Notes: generated from the sequence alone by a model not told the origin. Shown: positions 35,779-45,016, counted from the first letter of the stretch. The stretch: DNA of 64,000 nt from Cytobacillus eiseniae (GCF_017874625.1 NZ_JAGIKZ010000010.1:58911-122910), one strand, 5' to 3'. Made by a program: numbers and translations.

Positions 35779-35916
35779 TTCTAATGCCCCTTTCTACTTA
35801 CTCCCCTGATATATCGATTATTCTGAAAAATTATTATATAAAAATACTTTTTAGCATTTTCACCTTCTCTTAAACTACATTAACATAGTGCCTTTATAAG
35901 GTATCACAATAAAAAA

Positions 35917-36212
35917 ATGAATACAATATATTATTCTAACAAAACATTTTTCACTCGTATTTTACTCTATGATGTTATATTTCATAGTCGTATATTTATT
36001 CAAGTTAAAGAAAATTCCCAGTTTAGAGAAAAAGAGGGGACTGTATCACAAACTGCTGAAGAACTTGCTACTTACCTTCATTATTTGGAAGAGGGGGAAA
36101 AGGAAATAATCAAATTGATGTGTTAAAGAAGATAGTCGTTCTGTTTCTTACAATCATTCTCTTCATTTTGTGGATTGTATTTAATGCTGTTGAATGTATT
36201 ATTATTTTTTAA
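35917..36212 (+). other. Two overlapping short ORFs of uncertain status
   Basis: A 69-codon frame (35917-36126) without a Shine-Dalgarno ends in EEGEKEIIKLMC. A GTG at 36120-36122 overlapping its end opens a 30-residue frame to 36212 that is almost entirely hydrophobic (KKIVVLFLTIILFILWIVF), like a small membrane peptide. I recognise neither. The rest of 36213-36591 has no supported gene apart from a terminator. Confidence 0.3.
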
Positions 36213-36499
36213 ATTCCTGGCTCAACTACACGCAAATGATAAATGTATGAATACAGAGTTTGAGCAAGGGGTATACTGCTCACTTCCCTTACTATTAATG
36301 AACAAATTATAGGTGATCACCTATTTCGAATGGATCGATCTCCAATTTCGTCTGTTTGATCCTTCATATCAATATTTACAACTTTGTGGACAATTCTAAA
36401 ACATTGTCTCCCCATTCGGAAGAACGCTAAAAAACGATCCCCTTCCACAATCGCTATTACATTCCTTCCGTTTCACCATCATGCTCGTTTTTGAAACAA

Positions 36500-36539
36500 G
36501 AAAAAATCCTGTATACCAACACAGGATTTTTAAGCAAAG
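36500..36539. terminator. Repeated terminator hairpin ATCCTGT, copy 2
   Basis: AATCCTGTATACCAACACAG with AGGATTTTT, the twin of 31254-31295. On the minus strand it lies about 55 bp past the deaminase stop. Confidence 0.75.
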
Positions 36540-36591
36540 TTTATTATAATTATTCTTAAATGATTAATGTTCTTTCCAAAATTTAAGTTGT

Positions 36592-37014
36592 TTAATTTCG
36601 TGTATATTTGAGTGGGATGAGTTCTTCAATCGTCGTTTTAACTAACTCGCCATTTATTTCTACTAGCACAAAAATATCTGGTGCGTAGTCTGAAATCAAC
36701 TCTCTACATATGCCACAAGGACTCACTACTCGAATATTTCTATCTTCTTCGTCAGAATAAGGGTGTCTAACAGCTACAATCTTGTCAAAATGCTTTTGTC
36801 CATTCGAAATCGCACTACCAATCGCAATCGCTTCGGCACAAATACTTACTCGTCCTATATACGCTTCAATATGTACTGCCGAAATAATTTCTCCTGTTTT
36901 CGTGCGAATGGCTGCTCCCACATGGTGTTTATTATCTTCATAAAGCATGGCAATCTTATCTGTTGCTGCCTCTATTAATTCTAGATCTCGTTTAGTTATG
37001 TTAAATGTTTTCAT
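36592..37014 (-). CDS. Cytidine/blasticidin-type deaminase
   Basis: About 140 residues from ATG 37012-37014 (AGGAAG upstream). Zinc-binding deaminase fold with VSICAEAIAIG (zinc Cys and catalytic Glu) and SPCGICRELI (two zinc Cys). The residue after the catalytic Glu is Ala, not the Arg of typical Bacillus cytidine deaminase (CAER), so it fits the broader cytidine/blasticidin-S deaminase group. Substrate may be cytidine or a nucleoside antibiotic. Confidence 0.78.
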   Translation of the reverse strand: MKTFNITKRDLELIEAATDKIAMLYEDNKHHVGAAIRTKTGEIISAVHIEAYIGRVSICAEAIAIGSAISNGQKHFDKIVAVRHPYSDEEDRNIRVVSPCGICRELISDYAPDIFVLVEINGELVKTTIEELIPLKYTRN

Positions 37015-37060
37015 ATGGCTTCCTGCTTCCAATTCCTATAAGATTTTTTTGCATTTAAGA

Positions 37061-37112
37061 AGCATGAGGGAAAGCTCCTTTGCTACCGGAAGCAGCAGAA
37101 CCTCCCCCATGT
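37061..37112. repeat. GGGGACGGTTC-type palindromic repeat, copy 2
   Basis: CATGAGGGAAAGCTCCTTTG and AGCAGAACCTCCCCCATG arms, related to 23224-23272 with several changes. It lies between the oppA-like and deaminase genes. Confidence 0.6.
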
Positions 37113-37156
37113 ATTATTTTAACTTTTCAAGCATTCGATGAAATGATCGTTCATGT

Positions 37157-38797
37157 TTATTCAAAGTATGCCCATTTGTATTGAACATTGCCTAATCCAG
37201 AAACATATACACCTTTTAGGTTTTCCTTTTTTACATAGACGCTTGTTTTAAAGTGAAATGGGATTACAGGCATTTCATCCATAATAATGGCTTCCGCTTG
37301 TTTTAGTATTTCTTTTCGCTTAGCTGGATCAGGCTCTAAAGCTGATTGATCTAGCAATGATGCATATTCTTCATTCATCCAGCCCGTATGGTTGTTTCCA
37401 CCATCCTCTTTAAATATTTCTAGGAAGTTGATCGGGTCATTGAAATCACCTGTCCACCCCATTCTAGCTACCTCAAAATCTCCATTAATAATTCCTTCAT
37501 AATACACTGCCCATTCTTCGTTACTAAGCTCGACATTTACCCCTAAGTTTGCTTTCCACATATCTTGAACAGCTTGAGCAATTTTTGCCTGGGCTGGATC
37601 TGTATTGTAGGAGAGGGTAATTACTGGTAATTCTGCGATACTATTATAGCCTTCTTCCTCTAGCCCTTCTTCCAAAAGCTTTTTTGCTTCTTGAATATCA
37701 GCATCCTTAAAATAGCCAGTTTCATTTTCTGGAATCATGGAGTTTGGAACAATGGCAGTTGCAGGAATTTCCGCACTCTGAGTGACATTTTCAACAATAG
37801 ATTTGCGATCAATTGCATAAGCAAAAGCTTTTCTAATTTTTGTGTTATTAAATGGCTTTTTCTTCAAGTTAAATTCATACCAATACGTCCCTGCTGTTGG
37901 TGCAACCTCAAGATTCCCTTCATCCTGCAAAGCAGGAATGGCATCAAGCGGCAAACTGCCTGTCGGTGCGCCAGCCCAATGCAGTTCATCAGAATTAAAC
38001 ATATTCAACTCAGTATTCGAGTCATTTAACATCAGCATGTCAATTTTTTCTAACTTGACCGTATCTTTATCCCAATATTGTTCATTCTTTTCAAGCACAA
38101 TTTGATTTTGATGTTCCCATATTGCCATTTTGAATGGCCCATTTGATGTATAGCTATCTCCCACATCCTTTGACCAATCCGGATTATTTTTAGCCACCTC
38201 ACTGTTAATTGGAAAATATGTAAAGAAGGCCGTAAGCTCTAAAAAGAATGGCGTTGGATTTTCCAGTGTAACCTCCAATGTCTGTTCATCTAGTACTTTT
38301 ATACCTACCTCATCTAAGGAAGCTTCCCCTTTATTGGCAGCTTCTGCATTTTTAATGTAATACAACTGATAAGCATATTGAGCAAGATTATCTGGGTTTA
38401 GCACCCATTTCCAAGCATATTCAAAGTCATACATCGTTACTGGATCTCCGTTTGACCACTTGGCATCTTTTCTTAAGGTAAATGTGTAAGTCAATAAATC
38501 ATCTGATAGATCAATTGTTTCAGCCATAGCCTCTTCAGGCTCCCCATTTTGATTAATACGAGTCAATCCTTCAAATGTTTGCAGCAGAATATTGGATGAC
38601 CAAACATCCGTAGCTAGGCTTGGATTAAGAGAAGATGGTTCTGTGAAGTTATTAATCTTAAGGGTCTGTTCTTTCACCTCGGCCGCATTTTCTTTTTCAC
38701 TCTCGGTTGCCTGAGAGTCGGATTCCTTCGAAGAACATGCGCCTAAAATCAGCGACAAAAATAAAACGATAGAAAAAACCCATATTCGACTTCTCAT
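37157..38797 (-). CDS. Oligopeptide ABC transporter substrate-binding lipoprotein (OppA-like)
   Basis: 546 residues, full length. Lipoprotein signal (LGACSSK, Cys about 21). Family-5 solute-binding features: TEPSSLNPSLATDVWS near the N-terminus, YDFEYAWKWVLNP and a C-terminal FKTSVYVKKENLKGVYV. It captures peptides for import. No oppBCDF genes are adjacent, so it must use a permease encoded elsewhere. OppA proteins import signal peptides such as PapR, which may matter for the 11.4-kb locus; this link is inference. Confidence 0.9.
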   Translation of the reverse strand: MRSRIWVFSIVLFLSLILGACSSKESDSQATESEKENAAEVKEQTLKINNFTEPSSLNPSLATDVWSSNILLQTFEGLTRINQNGEPEEAMAETIDLSDDLLTYTFTLRKDAKWSNGDPVTMYDFEYAWKWVLNPDNLAQYAYQLYYIKNAEAANKGEASLDEVGIKVLDEQTLEVTLENPTPFFLELTAFFTYFPINSEVAKNNPDWSKDVGDSYTSNGPFKMAIWEHQNQIVLEKNEQYWDKDTVKLEKIDMLMLNDSNTELNMFNSDELHWAGAPTGSLPLDAIPALQDEGNLEVAPTAGTYWYEFNLKKKPFNNTKIRKAFAYAIDRKSIVENVTQSAEIPATAIVPNSMIPENETGYFKDADIQEAKKLLEEGLEEEGYNSIAELPVITLSYNTDPAQAKIAQAVQDMWKANLGVNVELSNEEWAVYYEGIINGDFEVARMGWTGDFNDPINFLEIFKEDGGNNHTGWMNEEYASLLDQSALEPDPAKRKEILKQAEAIIMDEMPVIPFHFKTSVYVKKENLKGVYVSGLGNVQYKWAYFE

Positions 38798-39418
38798 AAA
38801 AATCCCTCCTATTTATTGAAAATTGAGATAATAAAGGTTATTATACATGTTTTATGGATGAATGTGGTAATTTTTCTGAATTTATTAGATAAATAAAAGG
38901 GGTATTTACAATACGTTCCTTTCTCGCCTTAGTGCTAACGGTTAAACAACAGCCACTGGCTCCTAATAGAAAGGAATTCGTAAAAATAGGAAGGGTTAAT
39001 CAGTTGCACGGCAATGTTCCAAGTAGTAAAAATAGATCAGAAAAATTATTATAGGGCATTGCATTTCCTTGAGAGAAAAGGATGTTAAAGGTATATTACC
39101 AAAACAAATATAACCCCGTTCTAGATTAGGACGGGGTGAAAAAGATAATCGGAGTATCAAGAGACTTTATTAATTCTCTTTTTAATGCAATCCCAATTAA
39201 AAAGTGAAACAATGCTTTTTGTGATTGAACGAATATTTATTAAATGAGAACTTTTCTTATGCTGGGAACTAAATACTTCTCTATTTGATATAGAGATATA
39301 AATTTAGAATTGATTCATCTCGTTCATATAATCTAAGAATCTTTTTAATCATAAAAACTCATTCCCTTTATTTTCATTACATCACACGCTGATAATGGTG
39401 TTTGGTCGGAACACAAAG
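38798..39418. other. Gene-free interval of about 620 bp
   Basis: No supported gene. A small terminator-like stem, ACCCCGT (39113-39119) with ACGGGGT (39131-39137), is the only clear structure. Confidence 0.5.
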
Positions 39419-39946
39419 TTACTTCTTGTCAGCTAACAGCTGAATTTTGAAGATATTTGTAATGCCTGTGCGGTCAGTGAGTAGTGTGATTGAAATCAAA
39501 TCACCTTCTGACAAATCAGAAAGTTGGATAACAGCATCCTGCCAATATATACTCACCTCTCCCCATACATCATATTGAAACTCACCTCGATAATTCTCAT
39601 CGTTGAGGGAAATACCGTCAACCAATATAGAGTTCTCGCCAACTTCTTTTACTTCAGCATAGAATGTCTGAATATCAGAATGCGACATCACCCATGCTTC
39701 TTTTTCGTAATCTTTATAGGCATTAATATATCCCGCAAAATAACTAATTAATATGCTAATGAGTAAAACGATAATGGTCATAACAATAGCAACTCTATTT
39801 GGAGGAACCATTGAAATACGCTTCCCCTCAGTTGCACCTAGAGCCTTATTGATATGCCGTTTATAGGCTTGAAAATAAACAATAACAGTAGCGACTAATA
39901 TAATTAGAATTGCAAACAGTGCGAGCAAATAAATAGGAAAAACCAT
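39419..39946 (-). CDS. Membrane protein of unknown function paired with LytTR regulator
   Basis: 175 residues. Two membrane helices (about 3-25 and 52-72) separated by a basic segment, then an external or soluble domain of about 100 residues. No motif recognised. It starts 13 bp after the LytTR gene, so the two form an operon. LytTR regulators are often held by a partner membrane protein that inhibits them; that is a plausible role here, by analogy only. Confidence 0.65.
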   Translation of the reverse strand: MVFPIYLLALFAILIILVATVIVYFQAYKRHINKALGATEGKRISMVPPNRVAIVMTIIVLLISILISYFAGYINAYKDYEKEAWVMSHSDIQTFYAEVKEVGENSILVDGISLNDENYRGEFQYDVWGEVSIYWQDAVIQLSDLSEGDLISITLLTDRTGITNIFKIQLLADKK

Positions 39947-39959
39947 GTAATCGCCTCCT

Positions 39960-40412
39960 CTATATTCCGAAATATTCTTTGAAAATGTAGTAATAACTTC
40001 TTGTTACATCAACACTTTTACCGTTAGTCATTGTAAAGATAAATTTCGACGAGAGAGTAGGTGTAATTCGTTTAACCTTATTTCTTGCAATTACAACAGA
40101 GTTACTTATACGCAAAAATTTTGTTGGGTCTAGCAAACTGACAATTCGGTATAATCGGTCGGTAGCTTGATATAGTGCTTCTTGCGTTTGTACCTCAACC
40201 TCATGACCGAACGACTCGATACAAACAATATCCTCTACAGATAAAATGATCCTCGCATTTGTTCCTTTTTCTCTCACAATCAGATTATCAATGAAGTTGT
40301 TGGTTTCACTTAATACCAAGTCGGCAGTATCATCTATTTCAATTCCTCGTTCTTCGAGTGCAGATTTGATTTCATCATAACGCTCATTACTAATTTCAAG
40401 TTTGATTATCAA
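39960..40412 (-). CDS. LytTR-domain transcriptional regulator
   Basis: 150 residues without a receiver. The C-terminal LytTR DNA-binding domain runs from about residue 50: IVCIESFGHEVEVQT, FLRISNSVVIARNKVKRI and TNGKSVDVTRSYYYIFKEY. The N-terminal 45 residues (LEISNERYDEIKSALEERG) are typical of the short LytTR group. First gene of an operon with a membrane protein. Confidence 0.88.
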   Translation of the reverse strand: MIIKLEISNERYDEIKSALEERGIEIDDTADLVLSETNNFIDNLIVREKGTNARIILSVEDIVCIESFGHEVEVQTQEALYQATDRLYRIVSLLDPTKFLRISNSVVIARNKVKRITPTLSSKFIFTMTNGKSVDVTRSYYYIFKEYFGI

Positions 40413-41000
40413 ATTGCAACCTCCTCTTGTTCATAGTGATACACTGACATATTTCAAAAGAAGTATAACAATCGGATATTCCCATTACCATATGAAAGGA
40501 ACACTTTACAGATATAGCCACATAGATTACACAATATAGTTGATATTAATTAAAAAGTAGAATTACAAAATAATTGGAAGCATTATTTCGTATTATAATC
40601 TTCATAAAGAATTGTAGCAATTGGGGATGGCATTACAGTTAGGAGCCACACTAACGAGAAAAATAGAGATTGAAAGCCCTAAGGATTTATGGGTTGGGGA
40701 AACGACTGAAACCCTTATTGGACAAGAGATTAGAGGGATATTGAACAAAAGAAAAAAGACTGGATCATATTGAATCCAGCTCCGAATTGATATTGACTTT
40801 TGATTAAAAAAACTAATTGAAAAACGATTGAATATATAATAGACTACCCGCTTCCATTACCGTTTGGATACCGACTATTTAGGAGTAGGTACCGACTTTT
40901 TAGCGTGGAAACCAACCAAAAGTCAGGGAGATATAATAGAAAGAAGAACTCTGAATTAAGAAATACCCTCTATCTTGATTTACTTATTTTATATAAGAAC
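40413..41000. other. Gene-poor interval with a possible 48-codon ORF
   Basis: A frame from ATG 40627 to TGA 40771-40773 reads MALQLGATLTRKIEIESPKD and ends KRKKTGSY, running into the hairpin repeat at 40751-40790 (copy 4 of 4). It looks protein-like but has no good start signal and may be a gene relic. Nothing else is supported. Confidence 0.25.
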
Positions 41001-41168
41001 CCTTAATTTTTTATAGGGACACTTATGAATGTACCCTGCGTCTGTTTTTGCCATCTCACCTAATTACCTTAAAGTTAAGTTTTTTTGCAGACGATAATTT
41101 TTGAGATTCTGAGCAAACGTTTTTTGAATCTCTCGGTTTCCCTTTAAAGTTGTATTATTACCATTCAT
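41000..41168 (-). pseudogene. XRE-type regulator relic
   Basis: ATG 41166-41168 with AGGAGG upstream opens a frame giving IQKTFAQNLKNYRLQKNLTL, then TAA at 41064-41066, after which LGEMAKTDAGYIHK continues in frame. This is the first half of an XRE helix-turn-helix with a stop where an acidic residue is usual; the remainder has decayed. Non-functional. Confidence 0.7.
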
Positions 41169-41580
41169 ATACAATTCCTCCTGTTTCATCTGTCTAATCC
41201 GAATTGATAGATTAGAACATCCTGTTTTATTAAAGCTACTGTAATTATAAGCAGTTGGGGGAAATATACAACTGATAAAAGTGGCTCAAAAGGAGATAAG
41301 GCAGGGTAAAACAAGGGAATTGAAACGAAGACAATAAGTTGATAATAGGATATGAAAAATAATTGATTAAGGTTATATTACATAATTAGAGCTATGCCAA
41401 AATGTACGAATCAATAATAGCAAATGAGGAAATTGAGTAGAAATTATTGAAAATCTATCACTTTCTTCACTTTTCAAGAGTATTCTCACAAATTCTATTA
41501 TTTCCGTATTTGACAAATTAGAAAATCACTCAACAAAACACAACATATAGTATCACTAATTATTTAATATATACTATATA

Positions 41581-41609
41581 TTGATTCACTTGGAATATAG
41601 TGCTATAAT
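41581..41609 (+). promoter_or_regulatory. Sigma-A promoter of the small-gene cluster
   Basis: TTGATT (41581-41586), a 17-bp spacer and TATAAT (41604-41609), about 25 bp ahead of the leader ORF. Confidence 0.75.
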
Positions 41610-41632
41610 TCAATATTGTGAGGAGGCAAAAA

Positions 41633-41656
41633 ATGAGCATTAGATTACACATATAA
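41633..41656 (+). CDS. Possible 7-codon leader peptide
   Basis: GAGGAGG followed by ATG AGC and six further codons (MSIRLHI) ending in TAA, immediately before AAGGAGG of the next gene. The complete start signal and tight spacing suggest a translated leader, though it may be chance. Confidence 0.4.
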   Translation: MSIRLHI

Positions 41657-41668
41657 GGAGGTGACTAT

Positions 41669-41797
41669 ATGGTACGAGTACAAATCAATACATCCCAAGT
41701 TAATAGAGCCATTAGGGATTTTAATAGAGAAGTAGATAAGCAAGTAAAAAGAGAAATGCAGAAGCTCGAACGAGAGTTAAAGAGAAAGCTAAAATAA
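41669..41797 (+). CDS. Small basic coiled-coil protein
   Basis: 42 residues with an ideal Shine-Dalgarno (AAGGAGGTGACTAT before ATG). The protein is one amphipathic basic helix: QVNRAIRDFNREVDKQVKRE then MQKLERELKRKLK. Too short for standard calling, but promoter, ribosome site and a strong terminator just after it (41802-41833) make it a convincing transcription unit. Function unknown; the charge suggests nucleic-acid or protein binding. Confidence 0.7.
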   Translation: MVRVQINTSQVNRAIRDFNREVDKQVKREMQKLERELKRKLK

Positions 41798-41801
41798 AAA
41801 A

Positions 41802-41833
41802 GCTCTTATTTGTTTTGCAGAACAAATAAGAGC
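41802..41833. terminator. Rho-independent terminator
   Basis: GCTCTTATTTGTT (41802-41814) pairs perfectly with AACAAATAAGAGC (41821-41833), 5 bp past the small-gene stop. Confidence 0.85.
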
Positions 41834-41937
41834 CATTGATTTATATATCCACGTTTATATTACAACAAAATTCGTTTTCATAAAAGAGGACTTACGTTCG
41901 CCTCCCTCACCATATCAATTAATGAGGTGATTTATAA

Positions 41938-42162
41938 ATGGGTAAAAATCAACATGTTACACCATATTCTGGTGGTGGATTTCAAGTAAAAGGTGCAGGA
42001 AATTCAAGAGCAACAAAAGTATTTGATACTCAACGTGAGGCAATTTCATTTGCAAGAGATATTGCAAAAAATCAGCAATCTGAACTGTTCATTCATAACA
42101 GAACAGGACAAATTAGAGAAAGAAATAGTTACGGAAATGACCTTTATCCACCAAGAGGATAA
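41938..42162 (+). CDS. DUF2188-domain protein
   Basis: 74 residues. HVTPYSGGGFQVKGAGNSRATKVFDTQREAISFARDIA, then ELFIHNRTGQIRERNSYGND is the complete DUF2188 pattern (one beta-beta-alpha-beta unit). GAGGTG start signal. These small proteins are common on mobile elements and have no established function. A terminator stem follows (42208-42233). Confidence 0.85.
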   Translation: MGKNQHVTPYSGGGFQVKGAGNSRATKVFDTQREAISFARDIAKNQQSELFIHNRTGQIRERNSYGNDLYPPRG

Positions 42163-42237
42163 TTGAAATGAAATCCTTAGGAATTCAATAACCGCTTTAC
42201 TGCTATAACAGGGGGGAGTATCATTCCTCCTGTTTCT

Positions 42238-42339
42238 TTATGTATTTTTATAGTTATTTGATTTAGTAAGGAATTGTTTAAGCTCTTCTTCACTTATAGA
42301 TTCTATATCAATCCCCTTTTCCGATAACAATAATCTCAT
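42238..42339 (-). CDS. Possible 33-residue ORF
   Basis: ATG 42337-42339 overlaps the stop of the preceding short ORF (ATGA). The product, MRLLLSEKGIDIESISEEEL and 13 more residues, is acidic and helical. Coupled arrangement supports translation, or the pair may be a frameshifted single gene. Confidence 0.4.
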   Translation of the reverse strand: MRLLLSEKGIDIESISEEELKQFLTKSNNYKNT

Positions 42340-42458
42340 AACGCCCTAACTTTTACTCTTTGATAATTAGGATTTCGAGAAATTGCAATTACTCCGTCAG
42401 GGTAGGCATCATCGAACACCTCCATCTCCTTTAACAATTTTCCACTCAGATTTTCCAC
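42336..42458 (-). CDS. Possible 40-residue ORF
   Basis: GTG start (42456-42458) 9 nt behind AAAGGGG; codes for MENLSGKLLKEMEVFDDAYP, then DGVIAISRNPNYQRVKVRAL. The composition is protein-like and the next ORF overlaps its stop. An internal ATG with AAAGGAG could also be used. No family recognised. Confidence 0.45.
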   Translation of the reverse strand: MENLSGKLLKEMEVFDDAYPDGVIAISRNPNYQRVKVRAL

Positions 42459-42529
42459 TATCCCTAACCCCTTTCACTACTTAGTTCAGAATCACGTTAG
42501 ATTCCATTTCAAAAAATCCCTGCCTTCTA

Positions 42530-42935
42530 TGTAGTTGCAAAATCCAAGTGTATTCTCTCCCCTTCTCTCAAACCCTTGTCATTCCTGCCTTTCTCCGATT
42601 TCCCCAATTTCTGTAGTTTAATTGGTTCTTCCCCCATTCGCTCCTTTTTTCTCCTGTTTTTTGTAAGAACCCTGATTTTTTAGGAAAATGAGTTGTTCCG
42701 TAGGAACAGGGTAAAGGGATTAGGAATGAGGGGATTTTTTCATGCTTTTTCTCCTGCCTTTTTTCAATTATTCCTTCTGGCTTTCTATCTTAAAATCGCT
42801 GATTTATCAGGCTTTTCCTCTGACATTTATTCATGCCTTTCTCATGCTTTTTCTGGCTTTTTCTTCGCTTTTGGACACAAAAAAACGAGGAAAATTAGAG
42901 GCAATTTTCCGATTTTCACTCGTTTTAGAGAACAA
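42530..42935. repeat. Long pyrimidine-rich direct repeat, copy 1
   Basis: About 400 bp, strongly C/T-rich on this strand. Its start (GTAGTTG, TGTATTCTC, CCTTGTCA) and its end (an ACGAGGAAAA hairpin, ATTTTCACTCG) are shared with 45948-46170, while the middle differs by deletions. Two overlapping plus-strand frames through it look like noise. Confidence 0.7.
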
Positions 42936-43257
42936 CTCATTTAACTGAGAATACATATTGTTTTGCTACAGAACAGTTGAATTTTCCGATAACAAATTAT
43001 TTAGCTTTAAAGTAAAGTTTGATCAAAAATACTTCACAAACCCAAATTTTACGTGAAATTAATAGAACCCGTTTTGAAAAAAAGATTGACCAAAACGGAT
43101 TCTTTATTTGTGAAGTATTATACATTTTTTATAAAAAAGTTTGATCATATTCTGAAATCCGATCTTTAACAAAAGCAACTGATGCTTGATGATCGTTCCA
43201 TAATTACCAAAGAAGTTATTTACCAGATTTATTTTTTAACAAAGTAAATTTTATAGC
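42936..43257. other. Gene-free interval with GTTTGATCA repeats
   Basis: No gene. GTTTGATCA occurs twice (about 43018 and 43139) with a related ATTGACCAAAA between, and ACTTCACAAA/TTTGTGAAGT form a long-range inverted repeat (about 43031 and 43109). Confidence 0.4.
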
Positions 43258-43890
43258 TCAACCATTTATTGAATTCATTAACTGGAAGAAGTATTCAGGT
43301 TGATGAGTCTTATTTAGGTTATACCATGAATGTAATGTATCTGGTGCAAATACATCTAATTTTTTCAGTACTTCCATCGCAAATTCCAAAGGAGCTATTC
43401 CTGATGCAGTAACTAAATTCACATCAGATACCGCAGATCCCACCTCATAGAACTTTTCTCCTTTATAGTTAGGACATACCATTTTAGTGTATTCTAAATT
43501 ATTACTTGTATGCTTTCTAGTATCTAAGTATCCCATATTCGCAAGGGCATCAGTTGCACCACAAATTGCAGCAACAATAGTGCCTAGCTTTAAAGCTTGG
43601 CCAATTCTTTCCAAGATAGGTTGATGAATTTCTTCACTCCAAGTAGTCCCTCCTGGTAAAATTAAAAGATCCTTACTTTCAAGAGTACATTCATCAAGGG
43701 AATTATCTGGTTTTATGCTCAGTCCTCCCATAGTAGTAATCATTTCTTTATTAGCTCCTACTGTAATTACTTTTAAAGGTACTAAATCCTTTTTGAAATA
43801 TCTTCCTGAGTTTAGTTCAGCAATTAAATATCCATATTCCCAGTCCGACATTGTATTAAATACATATAGAAAAACTTTTTTTGTTTGCAT
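43258..43890 (-). CDS. DJ-1/PfpI-family protein (YdeA-like)
   Basis: About 210 residues from ATG 43888-43890 (TGGAGTG upstream). Class-I glutamine-amidotransferase-like fold with LLILPGGTTW and the nucleophile elbow AAICGATDAL (Cys about residue 105) and ASGIAPLEFAMEVL. Related proteins act as glyoxalases, chaperones or proteases; B. subtilis YdeA is similar. It lies downstream of a WYL regulator, with a terminator between. Confidence 0.8.
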   Translation of the reverse strand: MQTKKVFLYVFNTMSDWEYGYLIAELNSGRYFKKDLVPLKVITVGANKEMITTMGGLSIKPDNSLDECTLESKDLLILPGGTTWSEEIHQPILERIGQALKLGTIVAAICGATDALANMGYLDTRKHTSNNLEYTKMVCPNYKGEKFYEVGSAVSDVNLVTASGIAPLEFAMEVLKKLDVFAPDTLHSWYNLNKTHQPEYFFQLMNSING

Positions 43891-43931
43891 CCAATAACAC
43901 TCCAATCACAATTGATATAGCCTATTATAAT

Positions 43932-43966
43932 AAAACTTCCCTGACAGCTACCGTCAGGGAAGTTTT
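43932..43966. terminator. Rho-independent terminator
   Basis: AAAACTTCCCTGAC (43932-43945) pairs with GTCAGGGAAGTTTT (43953-43966), abutting the stop of the WYL regulator gene. Confidence 0.85.
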
Positions 43967-44928
43967 CATACTTGATAAAATTTTATTAAATCAGACAAAA
44001 CTTCAACAAGTCTTTTCTTAAAACTTATTGGCTCAATAACTTTAATAGATTTATTGTATGGTAAAAGTAAATAAGGTACATATGTATGTAGCATATCTTT
44101 TTCAAGAAGAAAAACTGCTTGATTTGAAGTCCGTTCTTGTAAATAATGTCCTAAAAACCAATGTTGGCAAATATCAGCCAATACACTTTTATCCCCATTA
44201 ATAACCAAAGAAATAATCCCTTCCTTATCTTCTATAGTTGGAAGAAGATTTTTTATAAAAAAATCACGTGCTGAAAAATTTTCTGGCCGGTTAAACTTAT
44301 TTTCAGTTAGTATTAGACTTTCAATTCGATCTACTCTAAAACTACGGATATCATTTCTAAGATGACAAAATCCAATCACATACCACTTATTATTCCAATA
44401 GATAATTCTGTACGGATCGACCAATCTATAATTTAATTGCTTTTCGCCACTTTTATGGTAAAGAATTTTTACTGAGTACCGGTCAGCTAAGGCCTGCTCT
44501 AACTCCTTCAAAAAAGATTCCATAGAGAGAGAACTTAATCGACTTATTACTTCAAGACTAGTTAAATGTTGGTTTATCTTTGTTTCCTGCTCTTGATTTG
44601 AGTATTTACTTAGTTTTGAAATGGCCCTATTTAGTGCTTCACCTCCATAATATCCGGCTTCTTCTGCAAAAACAGCAGCATGAAATAGTGAAGTTTGCTC
44701 CTCAAAATCAAAAAAAAGAGGAGCTTCAATAAAATTGTTTATTAAAGTGTATCCACCGTTATGACCTGTGTCTGAAATTATAGGTACACCACTTGTTGAA
44801 AGTGTATCAATATAACGATACACAGTCCTTATATTTATTTCTAACTCTTCTGAAATTTCCTTTGCAGTAATTTTTTCACCTGAACGAAGCATCCATAGAA
44901 TTGCTAACATATTGTCAATTTTAGGCAT
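43966..44928 (-). CDS. WYL-domain transcriptional regulator (YafY type)
   Basis: 320 residues: N-terminal HTH_11 (KITAKEISEELEINIRTVYRYIDTLS, about 17-43), then a WYL domain with YRLVDPYRIIYWNNKWYVIGFC (about 168-189) and a C-terminal WCX extension. WYL proteins sense ligands such as nucleotides or DNA ends. It precedes the DJ-1-like gene on the same strand and probably regulates it. Confidence 0.85.
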   Translation of the reverse strand: MPKIDNMLAILWMLRSGEKITAKEISEELEINIRTVYRYIDTLSTSGVPIISDTGHNGGYTLINNFIEAPLFFDFEEQTSLFHAAVFAEEAGYYGGEALNRAISKLSKYSNQEQETKINQHLTSLEVISRLSSLSMESFLKELEQALADRYSVKILYHKSGEKQLNYRLVDPYRIIYWNNKWYVIGFCHLRNDIRSFRVDRIESLILTENKFNRPENFSARDFFIKNLLPTIEDKEGIISLVINGDKSVLADICQHWFLGHYLQERTSNQAVFLLEKDMLHTYVPYLLLPYNKSIKVIEPISFKKRLVEVLSDLIKFYQV

Positions 44929-45016
44929 ATAAATCCACCTCTATAGTAATAAAGAAATTTTACTGTATTCACATTTAATTATAACTTCCATTTCCTTAAA
45001 TTATCTCTTGTTAGGT

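Noticed and set aside
36317..36480. Minus-strand frame of about 50 codons ending IGDRSIRNR
   Set aside because: Protein-like tail but no start codon with ribosome site and no recognised family.
38900..39110. Possible gene relic upstream of the oppA-like gene
   Set aside because: Plus-strand frames look faintly protein-like but are interrupted and match nothing I recognise.
42693..42948. Two overlapping Phe-rich ORFs
   Set aside because: They are read through a pyrimidine-rich non-coding repeat that is only partly shared by the copy at 45948-46170, have no start signals, and contain a hairpin.
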